Below, piece by piece: positions 1 to 10,482 of a stretch of DNA of 64,000 nt (its first letter is position 1; each line of letters opens with the position of its first letter). The position numbers and the translations under genes are program-made. The notes under the pieces are model-generated. The model was not told where the DNA came from. It made no database searches and was given only the letters and a program-made list of their open reading frames with translations. Source of the stretch: Glycomyces algeriensis (GTDB taxonomy: Bacteria > Actinomycetota > Actinomycetes > Mycobacteriales > Micromonosporaceae); NCBI RefSeq assembly GCF_027622855.1, contig NZ_JAPZVR010000008.1, positions 1 to 64,000 on the forward strand, in the 5' to 3' direction.

Positions 1-2
1 TT

Positions 3-121
3 TGTTTGGTGGTGAGAGCGGAAGTGACACACCCGGTCCCATTCCGAACCCGGTCGTTACGGCTTCCAGCGCCGATGGTACTGCACTCGAGAGGGTGTGG
101 GAGAGCAGGACACCGCCAAAC
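3..121 (+). rRNA. rrf: 5S ribosomal RNA
   Basis: Structural RNA of the large ribosomal subunit. The 5' end (GTTTGGTGG) pairs with the 3' end (CCGCCAAAC) to form helix I. Between them are the conserved CCATTCCGAACCCGG block of loop B/C and GCGCCGATGGTA of loop E. Length, about 119 nt, is normal for 5S. The 16S and 23S genes must lie to the left of the window. Exact ends are uncertain by one or two bases. Confidence 0.95.
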
Positions 122-134
122 ATTTACGTAAAGG

Positions 135-165
135 AAAGGCCCCCACCTCACGGTGGGGGCCTTTT
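135..165 (+). terminator. Intrinsic terminator of the rRNA operon
   Basis: Perfect hairpin with a 13-base arm (AAAGGCCCCCACC) and its complement around a TCA-centred loop, ending in TTTT. It lies 14 bases after the 5S end and closes the rRNA transcription unit. It may also stop the convergent small gene at 179-328. Confidence 0.9.
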
Positions 166-178
166 CGCATGCTCTGAT

Positions 179-328
179 TCAGGAAGAAGTCGAGAGCGCG
201 TCTCTCATCCTCGCCACACCGACTCCGATGCCGAAGATCGCCCCTGTCACCAGGAATGTCAGTAGCGAGACGGTCACTAGCGCGATCGCGATTCCGATCG
301 CACCTACGACGCTGAAAAATGTGCTCAC
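179..328 (-). CDS. Small membrane peptide, 49 aa
   Basis: Unrecognised short protein. The GTG start at 328 is preceded by a strong ribosome-binding site (GGAGGAGG, 331-338), which makes this a better start than the longer open frame to 388. The peptide has two adjoining hydrophobic stretches (about residues 4-22 and 23-38) and ends in a short basic then Ser-rich tail (ARMRDALSTSS). This suggests a membrane-inserted hairpin or a single long segment. It converges on the 5S gene. I cannot give a function, and the good SD is the main reason to accept it. Confidence 0.5.
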   Translation of the reverse strand: MSTFFSVVGAIGIAIALVTVSLLTFLVTGAIFGIGVGVARMRDALSTSS

Positions 329-437
329 GTGGCCTCCTCCGTTGCAGGCTCGACGACTGGGGTACTTGCCCTCCCTGTATTGTCCCACATCGCTGGATAG
401 GACGTAGCGGGCGTCACAAGTTAGTTAGGTCACAGTA

Positions 438-962
438 GTGGATAGAGATTCAGTTTCGCGTCTTCCTGGCACAGGGCTGCCATCGTCGGCTTCGCGGCGG
501 TTGGCCGCTGTCGGGAGGGATCCGATCAACCTGCATCGAGCACTCGCGCATGCGCCGGCGCTGCTGGCACCGGTGCTCGACCTCATTCATGCGCTGCGGT
601 TCGACGCGGCGGTGTCACGCGGGCTCCGTGAGCTGATGATCTGCCGCATCGCTCAGCTCGAGGACTCCGCATACGAACTGGCGCATCATCTTCCGATGGC
701 GGCCGAGTCCGGTCTGGACTCCGAGCAGCTCGGGGCGCTCGAGCGGTGGCGTGAGGCCGAATGCTTCAGTGCGCCGCAGCGGGCAGTGCTCGGGTACGCC
801 GAGCACCTGGGTGCCGGGGCGGCGCGTGACGACGCGGCGCTCGACGCGTGCTTCAGCCCGTCCGAGCAGACCGAGCTCACGGTCACCGGGGCCACGTACA
901 TCGCGTTGGCGCGGATGCTGCGGGCACTCGATGTGCAGATCGACGAGGGACTTTCCGGTTGA
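438..962 (+). CDS. Carboxymuconolactone decarboxylase (CMD/AhpD-like) family protein
   Basis: About 174 residues from a GTG start. The pattern of an N-terminal helix pair, then RELMICRIAQLEDSAYELAHH, then a second helical half fits the CMD/AhpD fold, whose members act as alkylhydroperoxidase-like or decarboxylase enzymes. The CxxC redox pair seen in true AhpD is absent: the segment has one Cys in MICRIA and Ser/Ala where the pair would sit, so peroxidase activity is unlikely. It stands alone upstream of the sugar transporter with about 110 bases between them. Family assignment is from sequence pattern; substrate unknown. Confidence 0.7.
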   Translation: MDRDSVSRLPGTGLPSSASRRLAAVGRDPINLHRALAHAPALLAPVLDLIHALRFDAAVSRGLRELMICRIAQLEDSAYELAHHLPMAAESGLDSEQLGALERWREAECFSAPQRAVLGYAEHLGAGAARDDAALDACFSPSEQTELTVTGATYIALARMLRALDVQIDEGLSG

Positions 963-1075
963 TCGCATGCCCGGCGGGGTAAGGCTGATTGCGGCAAACA
1001 GTGATCTACAGGGCGAATCCATCTTAGGATTTCGGCACGTATGGTACCGGTTCGAGTCGGCAGCGGGAGTGAATG

Positions 1076-2524
1076 ATGGCCACGGACAATGACGGTCTGA
1101 AGCGCGGGGCGCCCCAGGTGGGCACTGCTTCGGCGGTGTTCGTCTCGATCGCCGCCGCTCTCGGCGGGTTCCTGTTCGGGTACGACACGGCCGTGATCAA
1201 CGGGACCACCGGCGCGCTCGAGACGCAATGGGGGATCGGCTCGGTCGAGACCGGTGTGGTCGTCTCCTCGGCGCTCCTTGGTTGTGCGGTCGGCGCCTGG
1301 TTCGCGGGCTCGCTCGCGAACAAGTTCGGGCGGCCGAGGGTCATGATGCTCGCGGCGGTCATCTTCTTCATCACCTCGCTGGGCAGTGCCTTGGCGACGG
1401 GACCGGTGGACTTGACCGTCTGGCGTGTGGTCGGCGGTCTGGCGATCGGTGCGGCGAGCGTCATCGCTCCCGCGTACATCGCCGAGATCGCGCCGGCGCA
1501 CCTGCGCGGGCGGCTCGGTTCGCTGCAGCAGTTCGCGATCGTGCTCGGTATCTTCTCGGCGCTGCTGGTGAACTACGGCATCCAGGCTTCTGCGGGCGGC
1601 GCGAGCGGTGAGGTCCCTTGGGGCGGTACGGCTTGGCGGTGGATGTTCGCCGCGGCAGCGGTGCCGGCGTTCGTGTACTTCATGTGCTCGCTGAACATCC
1701 CCGAGTCGCCGCGGTACCTCGTGGCGAAGCACCAGGAGGACAAGGCCAAGGAGATCCTGGTCAAGTACGTCGGCGGGGACGTCGACACGAAGATCGTGGA
1801 GATCCGGGAGTCGCTCCACAGCGACCGGCCGCCGCGCATCTCCGATGTGCGCGGTCCGCGCTTCGGGCTCCTGCCGATCGTGTGGGTGGGCATCTTCCTG
1901 TCGATGTTCCAGCAGTTCGTCGGCATCAACGTCATCTTCTACTACTCGACCTCGCTGTGGCAGTCGGTCGGGTTCAGCGAGAACGACGCGTTCCTCACCA
2001 GCGTCATCAACTCGATCGTGAACATCGCCGGTACGATCCTCGCGATCTACCTGGTGGACAAGGTGGGCCGCAAGAAGCTCCTGATGTGGGGCTCGATGCT
2101 CATGTTCATCGCGCTCGGCACGATGGCGCTCATCTTCGCGACGGCGAACGTGGACGCGGAGAACAACCCGGTGCTCGGCGACGCCCAGGGCGTCATCGCG
2201 CTCATCGCGGCGAACGTGTTCGTCTTCGGGTTCGCGTTCACCTGGGGCCCGGTCGTGTGGGTGCTGCTGGGGGAGATGTTCCCCAACCGGATCCGCGCCT
2301 CGGCGCTCGGTGTGGCCGCGGCTGCGCAGTGGATCTCGAACTGGCTCATCACCGTCACGTTCCCGGAGCTCGCGCAGACCGGCCTGTTCCTGGCGTACGG
2401 CCTCTACGCGGCGTTCGCGCTGATCTCGTTCTTCTTCGTGGGCAAGATGATCAAGGAGACCAACGGCGTCGAGCTGGAGGACATGGAGGCGCTCGATTCG
2501 GGCTCCTACAAGTCCGGCATGTGA
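1076..2524 (+). CDS. Sugar porter family MFS transporter
   Basis: Twelve-helix major facilitator of the sugar porter (SP) family, likely a proton symporter for a hexose or pentose. Family marks seen: FLFGYDTAVINGT in TM1, the loop 2-3 signature around NKFGRPR, PESPRYL after TM6, the second repeat around DKVGRKK, and a QQFVGIN motif in TM7, which in this family contributes to sugar binding. Length of about 482 residues is typical. ATG codons occur at 1073 and 1076; the second is better spaced from GGGAG (1065-1069). It is monocistronic and ends at a bidirectional terminator shared with the convergent ABC operon. Substrate cannot be read from sequence. Confidence 0.88.
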   Translation: MATDNDGLKRGAPQVGTASAVFVSIAAALGGFLFGYDTAVINGTTGALETQWGIGSVETGVVVSSALLGCAVGAWFAGSLANKFGRPRVMMLAAVIFFITSLGSALATGPVDLTVWRVVGGLAIGAASVIAPAYIAEIAPAHLRGRLGSLQQFAIVLGIFSALLVNYGIQASAGGASGEVPWGGTAWRWMFAAAAVPAFVYFMCSLNIPESPRYLVAKHQEDKAKEILVKYVGGDVDTKIVEIRESLHSDRPPRISDVRGPRFGLLPIVWVGIFLSMFQQFVGINVIFYYSTSLWQSVGFSENDAFLTSVINSIVNIAGTILAIYLVDKVGRKKLLMWGSMLMFIALGTMALIFATANVDAENNPVLGDAQGVIALIAANVFVFGFAFTWGPVVWVLLGEMFPNRIRASALGVAAAAQWISNWLITVTFPELAQTGLFLAYGLYAAFALISFFFVGKMIKETNGVELEDMEALDSGSYKSGM

Positions 2525-2536
2525 CACGCGCACAGC

Positions 2537-2570
2537 AATGAGGGCCGCCCCTTCCGGGGCGGCCCTCATT
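2537..2570. terminator. Bidirectional intrinsic terminator
   Basis: Perfect hairpin with arms AATGAGGGCCGCCCC and the complement around a short loop, flanked by A/T bases on both sides. It lies between the convergent MFS gene (stop 2524) and the ABC permease (stop 2591), so it can end both transcripts. Confidence 0.88.
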
Positions 2571-2590
2571 CGTTTCCTTGCGGTGAAACG

Positions 2591-5137
2591 CTATTCGTAG
2601 GCGATCGCGCCCAGGATGTTGGTCTTCGCGGCTCTTGCCGCAGGGGCGATGGCGGCGAGGAGTCCGACGAGGACGGCCGCTGCCAGGTACCCGGCGATGA
2701 GCGTGACGGGGACGGCGAAGACGTCGACGCCGCTGTCGGCCAGCGCGTTCTGGAGCGCCCAGCCGAGCCCGAGGCCTACGGCGATGCCGAGGACCGCTCC
2801 GAAGAGGGCGATGGTGACGCTCTCGACGATGACCATGCGGACGGTCTGCCCGCGGGTCATGCCGATCGCCCTGAGCATGCCCAGTTCGCGGGTGCGCTCG
2901 AGGACCGACAGGATCAGCGTGTTGACGACGCCGATGACGGCGACGATCATCGCCAGGCCGAGGAGCAGCTGGATCGCGATGATCGCGAAGTCGAAGAACA
3001 CCGTGACCTCGGCGACGAACTCTTCGTGGTTCTGGGCGCTGACCTCGGGTTCTCCGGCGAGCGCGTCGTCGACGGCCGCGGTGACGGCGTCGATGTCGGC
3101 GCCGTCGGCCACGTCGACCAGGGCCATCATCGGCTTGGTCGTGTAGAACTCCTCGACGTAGGCGGGGGAGACGTACCAGCCGTCGGTGTTCTCGTTGTCG
3201 GCGAGGATCGCGCTGACGGTGAACTCGTGCGCTTCGGTGCCGCGGCTGAAGGTGGCGTTCACGGTGTCGCCGATGCCGACGCCGAGCTCGTCGGCGGCCG
3301 ACTGGTTGACGGCGATCTCGTCGTCGGCGAGTGCCCCGGTGCCGCCGTCGGCGATCTCGCCGCCGAAGAGGTCGACGATCCCGCCGAAGTCGGTGGTGGT
3401 GTTGACGTACTGCTCGGTGCCGTCGATGTCGGCGATGTCGTAGTAGACCTCCACTGCGGCTTCGACGTCGTCGATGGCGCGGATGTCGTCCATGACCGCG
3501 GGGTCGAACGACGCGGGGAGCTCGGATACGGCCGGGCCGGTGACGAAGAGCTCGGCCTTGACCGCTTCGCCGAAGTAGTCCTCGATGCTGGCCTTTACGC
3601 TGGTGAGCAGGGTCGCGGTCGCGGTCACGAGGGTCACGCCGATCATGAGCGCGGAGGCGGTGACGGCGGTGCGCCGCGGGTTGCGTCCGGCGTTTCGGCG
3701 GCCGAGCTTCCCGGCGAAGTTCCACGACCACAGCCGGCCGAGCGCCCCCACGAGGGGCTTGGAGAGCCAGGCGGTGAGCATGGTGACGCCGACGAATACC
3801 AGGCCGGCGCCGACGGCGGTGCCCGCGAGGTCGGCTTTGTCGCCGCCGAGGTTGTGGGTCAGGCCCAGGGCCATGGCCGCGCCGCCCGCGAGGGTGACGA
3901 TCGTGCCGGTGACGGTGATGCCCGTGATCGGCCGGTCGGCCTTGGCGGCGGCGCGCATCGCTTCGACGGGCGGGACCTTGGAGGCCCTGACGGCGGGGAC
4001 GAGGGCGGCCAGCACGGTCACGCCGATCCCGACCGCCAGCGCGGCGAGGATGGCGGTAGGCGGCACGGCGACGCTGACCTGGCCCGCGTCGAGGAACGAG
4101 TTCGCGATCGCGGCGGTCAGGCCGGCGCCTCCCGCGACGCCCACGGCGGCGCCGACGACGGCGGCCACGGTGCCGAGGATGAGGGCTTCGGCGAGGATCG
4201 AGCGCACGACCTGGCCGCGGCCGGCGCCGATGGCGCGCATCATCGCGATCTCCTTGAGGCGACCGGCGATGACGATCGAGAAGGTGTTGGCGATGAGGAA
4301 CACCGAGACGAACACGGCGATGAGGCCGAAGCCGAGCAGGAAGTTGCCGACGAGCCCGGTCAGCTCGGCGGACTGGGCGGTCGCCTCGGCGTTGTAGTCC
4401 TCCCAGGTCCTGACCTGCGATTCGGCGCCGACAACGGGTTCGAGTGCGGCGGCGAGGTCGTCGGCGTCGGTGCCGGGGGCCGCCTGGATGGCGAGGGCCG
4501 AGTAGGCGTCCTCGCCGTCGAAGAGGAGGCGCTGGGCTTCGGCGGTGGTGAAGGTGATCTCGGTGCCGCCGCTGATGGAGTCGCGGCCGCCGGAGTAGCC
4601 GTAGACGCCGACGATCTCGTACGCGGTCTGGTCGGTGGTCGGCGTGTACGCGGTGACCGTCTCGCCCAGGCCGAGGCCGGAGTCGGCGGCGAACTTGGCG
4701 GAGACGGCGACTTCGCCGTCAGCCTCCGGGGCTCGGCCGTCCCGCAGTTCGCGGTCGTGGGCCTCGTCGGCCCAGTTGGCGGCCATGGTGGGGGCGAGCC
4801 CGCCGACGACCTTGCCGTTGTCGCCGATGGCGCTGATCGTGCCGGAGACGGTGAGGCCGATCCGTTCGACGCCCTCGGTGGCTTCGACGTTGGCGAGGGT
4901 CTCGGCGGAGACGCCCTGCTGGATCAGGCTGTCGCCCCGGGATTCGGGTGCGACCGGTTGGACGAGCACGTCGGAGCCGGCGAACGACTCGGCGTTCAGT
5001 GCATCCACAGTGGCCTGGATGGAGGCGGTCAGGACCAGGGCGGCGGCGATGAACGCCGAGCCGAGGACGACCGCGAGACTGGTGAGCGCGAGGCGGGCCT
5101 TGCGGGCCGCCATGCCCTTGAGTGCGGCGCGGAGCAT
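2591..5137 (-). CDS. FtsX-type ABC exporter permease (module 2)
   Basis: 848-residue permease of the MacB/FtsX superfamily with duplicated architecture. There is an N-terminal membrane helix (about 17-37), a large extracytoplasmic domain, a three-helix FtsX core (about 265-395), two central helices, a second extracytoplasmic domain (about 510-690) and a second FtsX core (about 715-840). Both cores carry the ...MRAIG.xRGQ.. coupling motif that contacts the ATPase. The C-terminus NILGAIAYE is nearly identical to that of the paralogue at 6189-8720 (NVLNAIAYE), showing the two modules are duplicates. It starts 4 bases after the ATPase gene. Members export lipids or peptides, or confer antimicrobial-peptide resistance; the cargo here is unknown. 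Confidence 0.88.
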   Translation of the reverse strand: MLRAALKGMAARKARLALTSLAVVLGSAFIAAALVLTASIQATVDALNAESFAGSDVLVQPVAPESRGDSLIQQGVSAETLANVEATEGVERIGLTVSGTISAIGDNGKVVGGLAPTMAANWADEAHDRELRDGRAPEADGEVAVSAKFAADSGLGLGETVTAYTPTTDQTAYEIVGVYGYSGGRDSISGGTEITFTTAEAQRLLFDGEDAYSALAIQAAPGTDADDLAAALEPVVGAESQVRTWEDYNAEATAQSAELTGLVGNFLLGFGLIAVFVSVFLIANTFSIVIAGRLKEIAMMRAIGAGRGQVVRSILAEALILGTVAAVVGAAVGVAGGAGLTAAIANSFLDAGQVSVAVPPTAILAALAVGIGVTVLAALVPAVRASKVPPVEAMRAAAKADRPITGITVTGTIVTLAGGAAMALGLTHNLGGDKADLAGTAVGAGLVFVGVTMLTAWLSKPLVGALGRLWSWNFAGKLGRRNAGRNPRRTAVTASALMIGVTLVTATATLLTSVKASIEDYFGEAVKAELFVTGPAVSELPASFDPAVMDDIRAIDDVEAAVEVYYDIADIDGTEQYVNTTTDFGGIVDLFGGEIADGGTGALADDEIAVNQSAADELGVGIGDTVNATFSRGTEAHEFTVSAILADNENTDGWYVSPAYVEEFYTTKPMMALVDVADGADIDAVTAAVDDALAGEPEVSAQNHEEFVAEVTVFFDFAIIAIQLLLGLAMIVAVIGVVNTLILSVLERTRELGMLRAIGMTRGQTVRMVIVESVTIALFGAVLGIAVGLGLGWALQNALADSGVDVFAVPVTLIAGYLAAAVLVGLLAAIAPAARAAKTNILGAIAYE

Positions 5138-5141
5138 GGGG

Positions 5142-5951
<810 letters not shown>

Positions 5952-6138
5952 GGGAGCGCCTTTCTGATCGGGTGTCTTTCCTGTTGCCACAAGGCTATTG
6001 AGCGCCGCTCCCGGGCGCTTCGGTCCGCGGGCCGGAGTTCCGTCCTCCCCGAGGCGGAGCCTCCGGCGCCGGGTCGGCCGAAAGACGGAGCCCGGAACGG
6101 CCCGTGGCTCGGCCTTCCGGCCGTCCCCGGGCAGACGG

Positions 6139-6168
6139 GAGGGGCGGCGTCTGACAACGCCGCCCCTC
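6139..6168 (-). terminator. GC-rich hairpin between the two ABC modules
   Basis: Perfect 12-bp stem (GAGGGGCGGCGT and complement) around a 6-base loop, 20 bases after the stop of the module 1 permease. It lacks a clear T-tract, so it may be a partial terminator or attenuating structure separating the two ABC gene pairs. The remaining gap (5952-6138) shows nothing else I can name. Confidence 0.5.
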
Positions 6169-6188
6169 ACCTGGTTTCCGGTATGAAG

Positions 6189-8720
6189 CTATTCGTAGGC
6201 GATCGCGTTCAGCACGTTGAGCTTCGCCGCGCGGGCCGCCGGGGCGATCGCCGCGAGGAGGCCCACGGCCACGGCCGCGACCAGGTACGTGACGATGAGG
6301 GCCCACGGGAGCGCGAAGCTCGTCAGGCCCTCCTCCTCGAGCGCCTGCTGCACGGTCCAGCCGAGGCCGATGCCGACCGCGATGCCCAGGACCGCGCCGA
6401 AGAGGCAGATGATGACGCTCTCGACGGTGATCATGCGCCGGGCCTGCCCGCGGGTCATGCCGATCGCGCGGAGCAGCCCCAGTTCCCGGGTGCGTTCGAG
6501 GACCGACAGGACCAGGGTGTTGACGACGCCGATGATCGCGATGATGATCGCCAGCGCGAGCAGGATCTGCACGGACGCCAGGAGGACGTCGAGCTGACCG
6601 GTCTGCTGCTCCACGAACTGGGCGTTGTTGGTGACGCTCACTTCGGGCTCGTCGGCGAGGATGTCCTCCACCTCGGACTGGACCGCGCCGACGTCGGCGC
6701 CGTCGTCGACCTGGATGTACGCCTGCATCGGCTTCGGCACGGTGAAGTTCGGGATCTGCGCCGGCGAGACCCACCAGCCGTCCGTCAGCTGCGAGTCGTC
6801 GAGGATCGCGGTGACCTGCAGCTGCGCGGTGACGTCGTTGGCGAACGCCACTTCGACGGTGTCGCCGAGCGCCAGGCCCCGGTCTTCGGCGGCGGACTCG
6901 TTCACCACGAGGCCGTCGTCCGGGAGGTTCTCGACCGACCCGTCCGCGACGGTGCCGCTGAAGATGCCGAGGCTGGTCGGGAGGTCCTCGCTGGCGTAGA
7001 GCATGGTCGGCTCGGCGTCGATCTCGGCGCCGAAGAACTCGCCGTAGAGGTCGCCGACCGCCGCCACGTCGGGCAGGGCCTTGATCTCGGCGAGTGTCTC
7101 GGGCATGAACGTGGGGATGTTGGCCCCCTGCTGCCCCATGACGATGAGGTCGGACTCGAGGTTGGAGTCCGTGAGCTCCGTCGTGGTCTCCTTGAAGCTG
7201 GAGACGAGCGTGGCGATGCCGGTGACGAGTGCGACGGCGATCATCAGCGCGGACGCGGTGATCGCGGTGCGCCGCGGGTTGCGTCCGGCGTTGAGCTTGC
7301 CGAGGCGGCCCGCGAAGGACCACGACATGACCGCGCCGAGCAGCGCGACCAGCGGCCGCGACAGGATCGGCGTGAGCAGTGTGATGCCGACGAACGCGAT
7401 GCCGACGCCGCTGAGGAACCCGCCCAGGCCGAGGTCGCCGAGGTTGTCGGTGAGGCCGAGCGCGATCAGCACGCCGCCCACACCGGTGACCGCGAGGCCC
7501 GCGATGGTGATGCCGCGCAAGGGCTTCGGCGGGTTGACGGCGTCGCGCATCGCCGCCACCGGCGGCACGCCGGAGGCCTTGATCGCGGGGACGAACGCGG
7601 AGAGCACGGTGACGCCGATGCCGACGGCGAGCGCCCACAGGGCCGTGGCCGGGACCTGCAGCTGGACCGCCAGGCCGCCCATCACGGTGGAGCTGACCAG
7701 CTGGGACAGGCCCCAGCCGAGCAGGACGCCGAGGCCGAGGCCGAGGATGGAGGCGATGACGCCGATGACGGCGGCTTCGGCGAGGACCGAGCCGACGACC
7801 TGGTTGCGGGCCGCGCCGATGGCGCGCAGGAGCGCGAGTTCGCGCTGGCGCTGGGCGACGATGATCGTGAAGGTGTTGATGATGAGGAACACCGAGACGA
7901 ACACGGCGACGAGTCCGAAGCCGAGGAAGATGTAGCCCATGATGTCGGCGACCGCGGCGAAGCCCTGGGCGGCTTCCTCGCTGGCCTCTTCGCCGGTCTG
8001 GACGCGGTAGTCGGAGCCGATCGCGGCGGCGATGTCGTCGGTGGAGGCGTCGCCGCCTTCGACGTAGATCGCCATGTAGGCGTCTTCGCCCTGGGCGAGC
8101 AGGCGCTGCGCCTCGGTGACGGTGAAGCCCATCTGGGTCTCGCCGGCGATGGAGTCGCGGTCGCCGCTGAGGCCGAAGACGCCGACGATCTCGTACTCGG
8201 CGCGGTCGGCGGTGTAGGAGTAGGCGGTGACGGTGTCGCCGATGTCGAGCCCGGCGTCCTTCACGAACTGGGTGGAGACGATGACCTCGTCGTCGGCCTG
8301 CGGGCTGGTGCCGTCGCGGATCTCGTTGAGGCCGGTCGACTGGTCGTTCCAGTTGAAGCCGATGGTGGGGGCGAAGGCGCCGACGAGCTTGCCGTCGTCG
8401 CCGATGGCGTTGATCTGGCCGGAGACGTCGCCTTCGGCGGATTCGACGCCGTCGACGCCGCGGACGGTCTCGAGGACGTCGCCGGGGATGAGGGTCGCGC
8501 TGGGCGTGTTGCCTTGGGCGGCGGCGGGGTCCTCCGCGGAGGACACGACGGCGTCGACGTCGGTGAAGGCGTCGGCGATGACGCCGGTGACCGACTTCTC
8601 CATGGTGGCGGTGAGGATCATCGCGGCGGCGACGAACATCGTGCCGAGGACGACGGCGAGGCTGGTGAGGACGAGGCGGGCTTTGCGGCTCGCCATGCCC
8701 TTGAGGGTGGCGCGCAGCAT
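6189..8720 (-). CDS. FtsX-type ABC exporter permease (module 1)
   Basis: 843-residue paralogue of the 2591-5137 permease with the same duplicated FtsX layout: N-terminal helix (about 17-37), first core near residues 260-390 (GFGLVAVFVSVFLIINTFTI), central helices, second core near 710-835. The coupling segments LLRAIGAARNQ and LLRAIGMTRGQ are present. The first extracytoplasmic domain is the part that differs most from the paralogue, as expected if the modules handle different cargo. It starts 2 bases after the ATPase stop. Likely role: export or extraction of a lipid or peptide at the envelope. Confidence 0.88.
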   Translation of the reverse strand: MLRATLKGMASRKARLVLTSLAVVLGTMFVAAAMILTATMEKSVTGVIADAFTDVDAVVSSAEDPAAAQGNTPSATLIPGDVLETVRGVDGVESAEGDVSGQINAIGDDGKLVGAFAPTIGFNWNDQSTGLNEIRDGTSPQADDEVIVSTQFVKDAGLDIGDTVTAYSYTADRAEYEIVGVFGLSGDRDSIAGETQMGFTVTEAQRLLAQGEDAYMAIYVEGGDASTDDIAAAIGSDYRVQTGEEASEEAAQGFAAVADIMGYIFLGFGLVAVFVSVFLIINTFTIIVAQRQRELALLRAIGAARNQVVGSVLAEAAVIGVIASILGLGLGVLLGWGLSQLVSSTVMGGLAVQLQVPATALWALAVGIGVTVLSAFVPAIKASGVPPVAAMRDAVNPPKPLRGITIAGLAVTGVGGVLIALGLTDNLGDLGLGGFLSGVGIAFVGITLLTPILSRPLVALLGAVMSWSFAGRLGKLNAGRNPRRTAITASALMIAVALVTGIATLVSSFKETTTELTDSNLESDLIVMGQQGANIPTFMPETLAEIKALPDVAAVGDLYGEFFGAEIDAEPTMLYASEDLPTSLGIFSGTVADGSVENLPDDGLVVNESAAEDRGLALGDTVEVAFANDVTAQLQVTAILDDSQLTDGWWVSPAQIPNFTVPKPMQAYIQVDDGADVGAVQSEVEDILADEPEVSVTNNAQFVEQQTGQLDVLLASVQILLALAIIIAIIGVVNTLVLSVLERTRELGLLRAIGMTRGQARRMITVESVIICLFGAVLGIAVGIGLGWTVQQALEEEGLTSFALPWALIVTYLVAAVAVGLLAAIAPAARAAKLNVLNAIAYE

Positions 8721-8722
8721 GG

Positions 8723-9499
<777 letters not shown>

Positions 9500-9636
9500 G
9501 ACGCTCTCGCTTTCGGTGCAGGTGTCGATGTGCCGAGGGATATCGGTGTGTGTTTGGTTTCCCGGTCCGCGAGACGCCGCTCGCGAAGTCGTTGTGCCAG
9601 AGGAGCGCTGACTAATGACGTCGGCTCGCCTGATTG

Positions 9637-9656
9637 TGACATCATACCTGATGTCA
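9637..9656. promoter_or_regulatory. Palindromic operator upstream of the ABC modules
   Basis: Perfect inverted repeat TGACATCA-TACC-TGATGTCA, 8-bp arms and a 4-base spacer, in the 305-base non-coding gap 9500-9804. This is a typical dimer-binding site for a response regulator or repressor. On the minus strand its centre reads TATGAT, a possible -10, so a bound protein could block or position polymerase. The site is about 140 bases upstream of the ATPase start. I see no other feature in the gap. Confidence 0.55.
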
Positions 9657-9804
9657 TTCGGCGTCGTGGCGCTCATGGCCATGTTCGACGATATTGGACG
9701 GCGGGCAGGCGCGCATCCGCTTCGCGGACGGTCTTCGTCTACGTCGAGAGGCGGAGTCGGGAGGCGAGGCGCGGTACCGGGGTAGGACGGACCCGGGGGC
9801 GGCC

Positions 9805-10482
9805 TCAGTCGGTGCTGCCGGGCTTGACCAGGCCGCTCTCGTAGGCGAGGACGACGGCCTGGACGCGGTCTCGGACGCCGAGCTTGGTGAGCAGGTGGCC
9901 GACGTGGGTCTTCACGGTGGTCTCGCCGACGGTGAGGGTCTCGGCGATCTCCGCGTTCGTGAGGCCTTTCGCCAGGAGCAGCAGGACCTCGCGCTCGCGG
10001 GCGGTCAGGCAGTCGACGATCGCGGGCTTGACGTCGCCGTCGCTGCCGCGGTGCTCGGCGAAGCGCCCCAGGAGGGTCGAGAGGATGTGCGGCGCGACGA
10101 CCGCGCCTCCCCTGTGGACGGTGCGGATGGCCTCGACCAGGTCCGCGGCGGGCGCGTCCTTGGTGAGGAACCCTGCCGCGCCGGCCCGCAGCGCCCCGAC
10201 GACGTACTCGTCGAGGTCGAACGTGGTGAGCACGAGGACCCGGGTGGGCAGGTTGGCCTGCACGATGTCGGCCGTGGCGGCGACGCCGTCGCGGCGGGGC
10301 ATGCGGATGTCCATGAGCACGACGTCGGGCACGAGCCGCCTGGTGAGGTCGAAGGCCTCGACGCCGTCGCCGGCCTCGCCGACGATGTCGATGTCGGTCT
10401 CGGCGCCGAGGACCATCTTGAAGCCCGCGCGCAGCAGCTGCTGGTCGTCGGCGAGGAGGAGGCGGATCGGCCGGTCGTTCAA
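9805..10482 (-). CDS. NarL/LuxR-family response regulator
   Basis: 225-residue two-component response regulator. Receiver domain (about 5-125) has the acidic pair ADD, phosphoacceptor Asp58 in VVLMDIRMP and the conserved Lys in LTKDAP. The C-terminal LuxR-type HTH (about 158-215) contains LTAREREVLLLLAKG..NAEIAETL. The TTG start overlaps the kinase stop by three bases (TTGA) and is preceded by GGGAG, so the two are translationally coupled. It most likely activates or represses the FtsX-type ABC genes directly downstream, possibly through the palindrome at 9637-9656. Confidence 0.9.
   Translation of the reverse strand: MNDRPIRLLLADDQQLLRAGFKMVLGAETDIDIVGEAGDGVEAFDLTRRLVPDVVLMDIRMPRRDGVAATADIVQANLPTRVLVLTTFDLDEYVVGALRAGAAGFLTKDAPAADLVEAIRTVHRGGAVVAPHILSTLLGRFAEHRGSDGDVKPAIVDCLTAREREVLLLLAKGLTNAEIAETLTVGETTVKTHVGHLLTKLGVRDRVQAVVLAYESGLVKPGSTD

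Noticed and set aside
1041-1067. tRNA T-arm-like GGTTCGAGTC
   Set aside because: Only three base pairs flank the loop and no acceptor or anticodon arm can be built around it.
5952-6170. Longer N-terminus for the module 2 ATPase
   Set aside because: Basic low-complexity sequence overlapping the hairpin at 6139-6168; the GTG at 5951 has a ribosome-binding site.
9500-9682. Longer N-terminus for the module 1 ATPase
   Set aside because: The 61 extra residues do not resemble ABC ATPases and would encode the palindromic operator; the GTG at 9499 gives the N-terminus seen in the paralogue.
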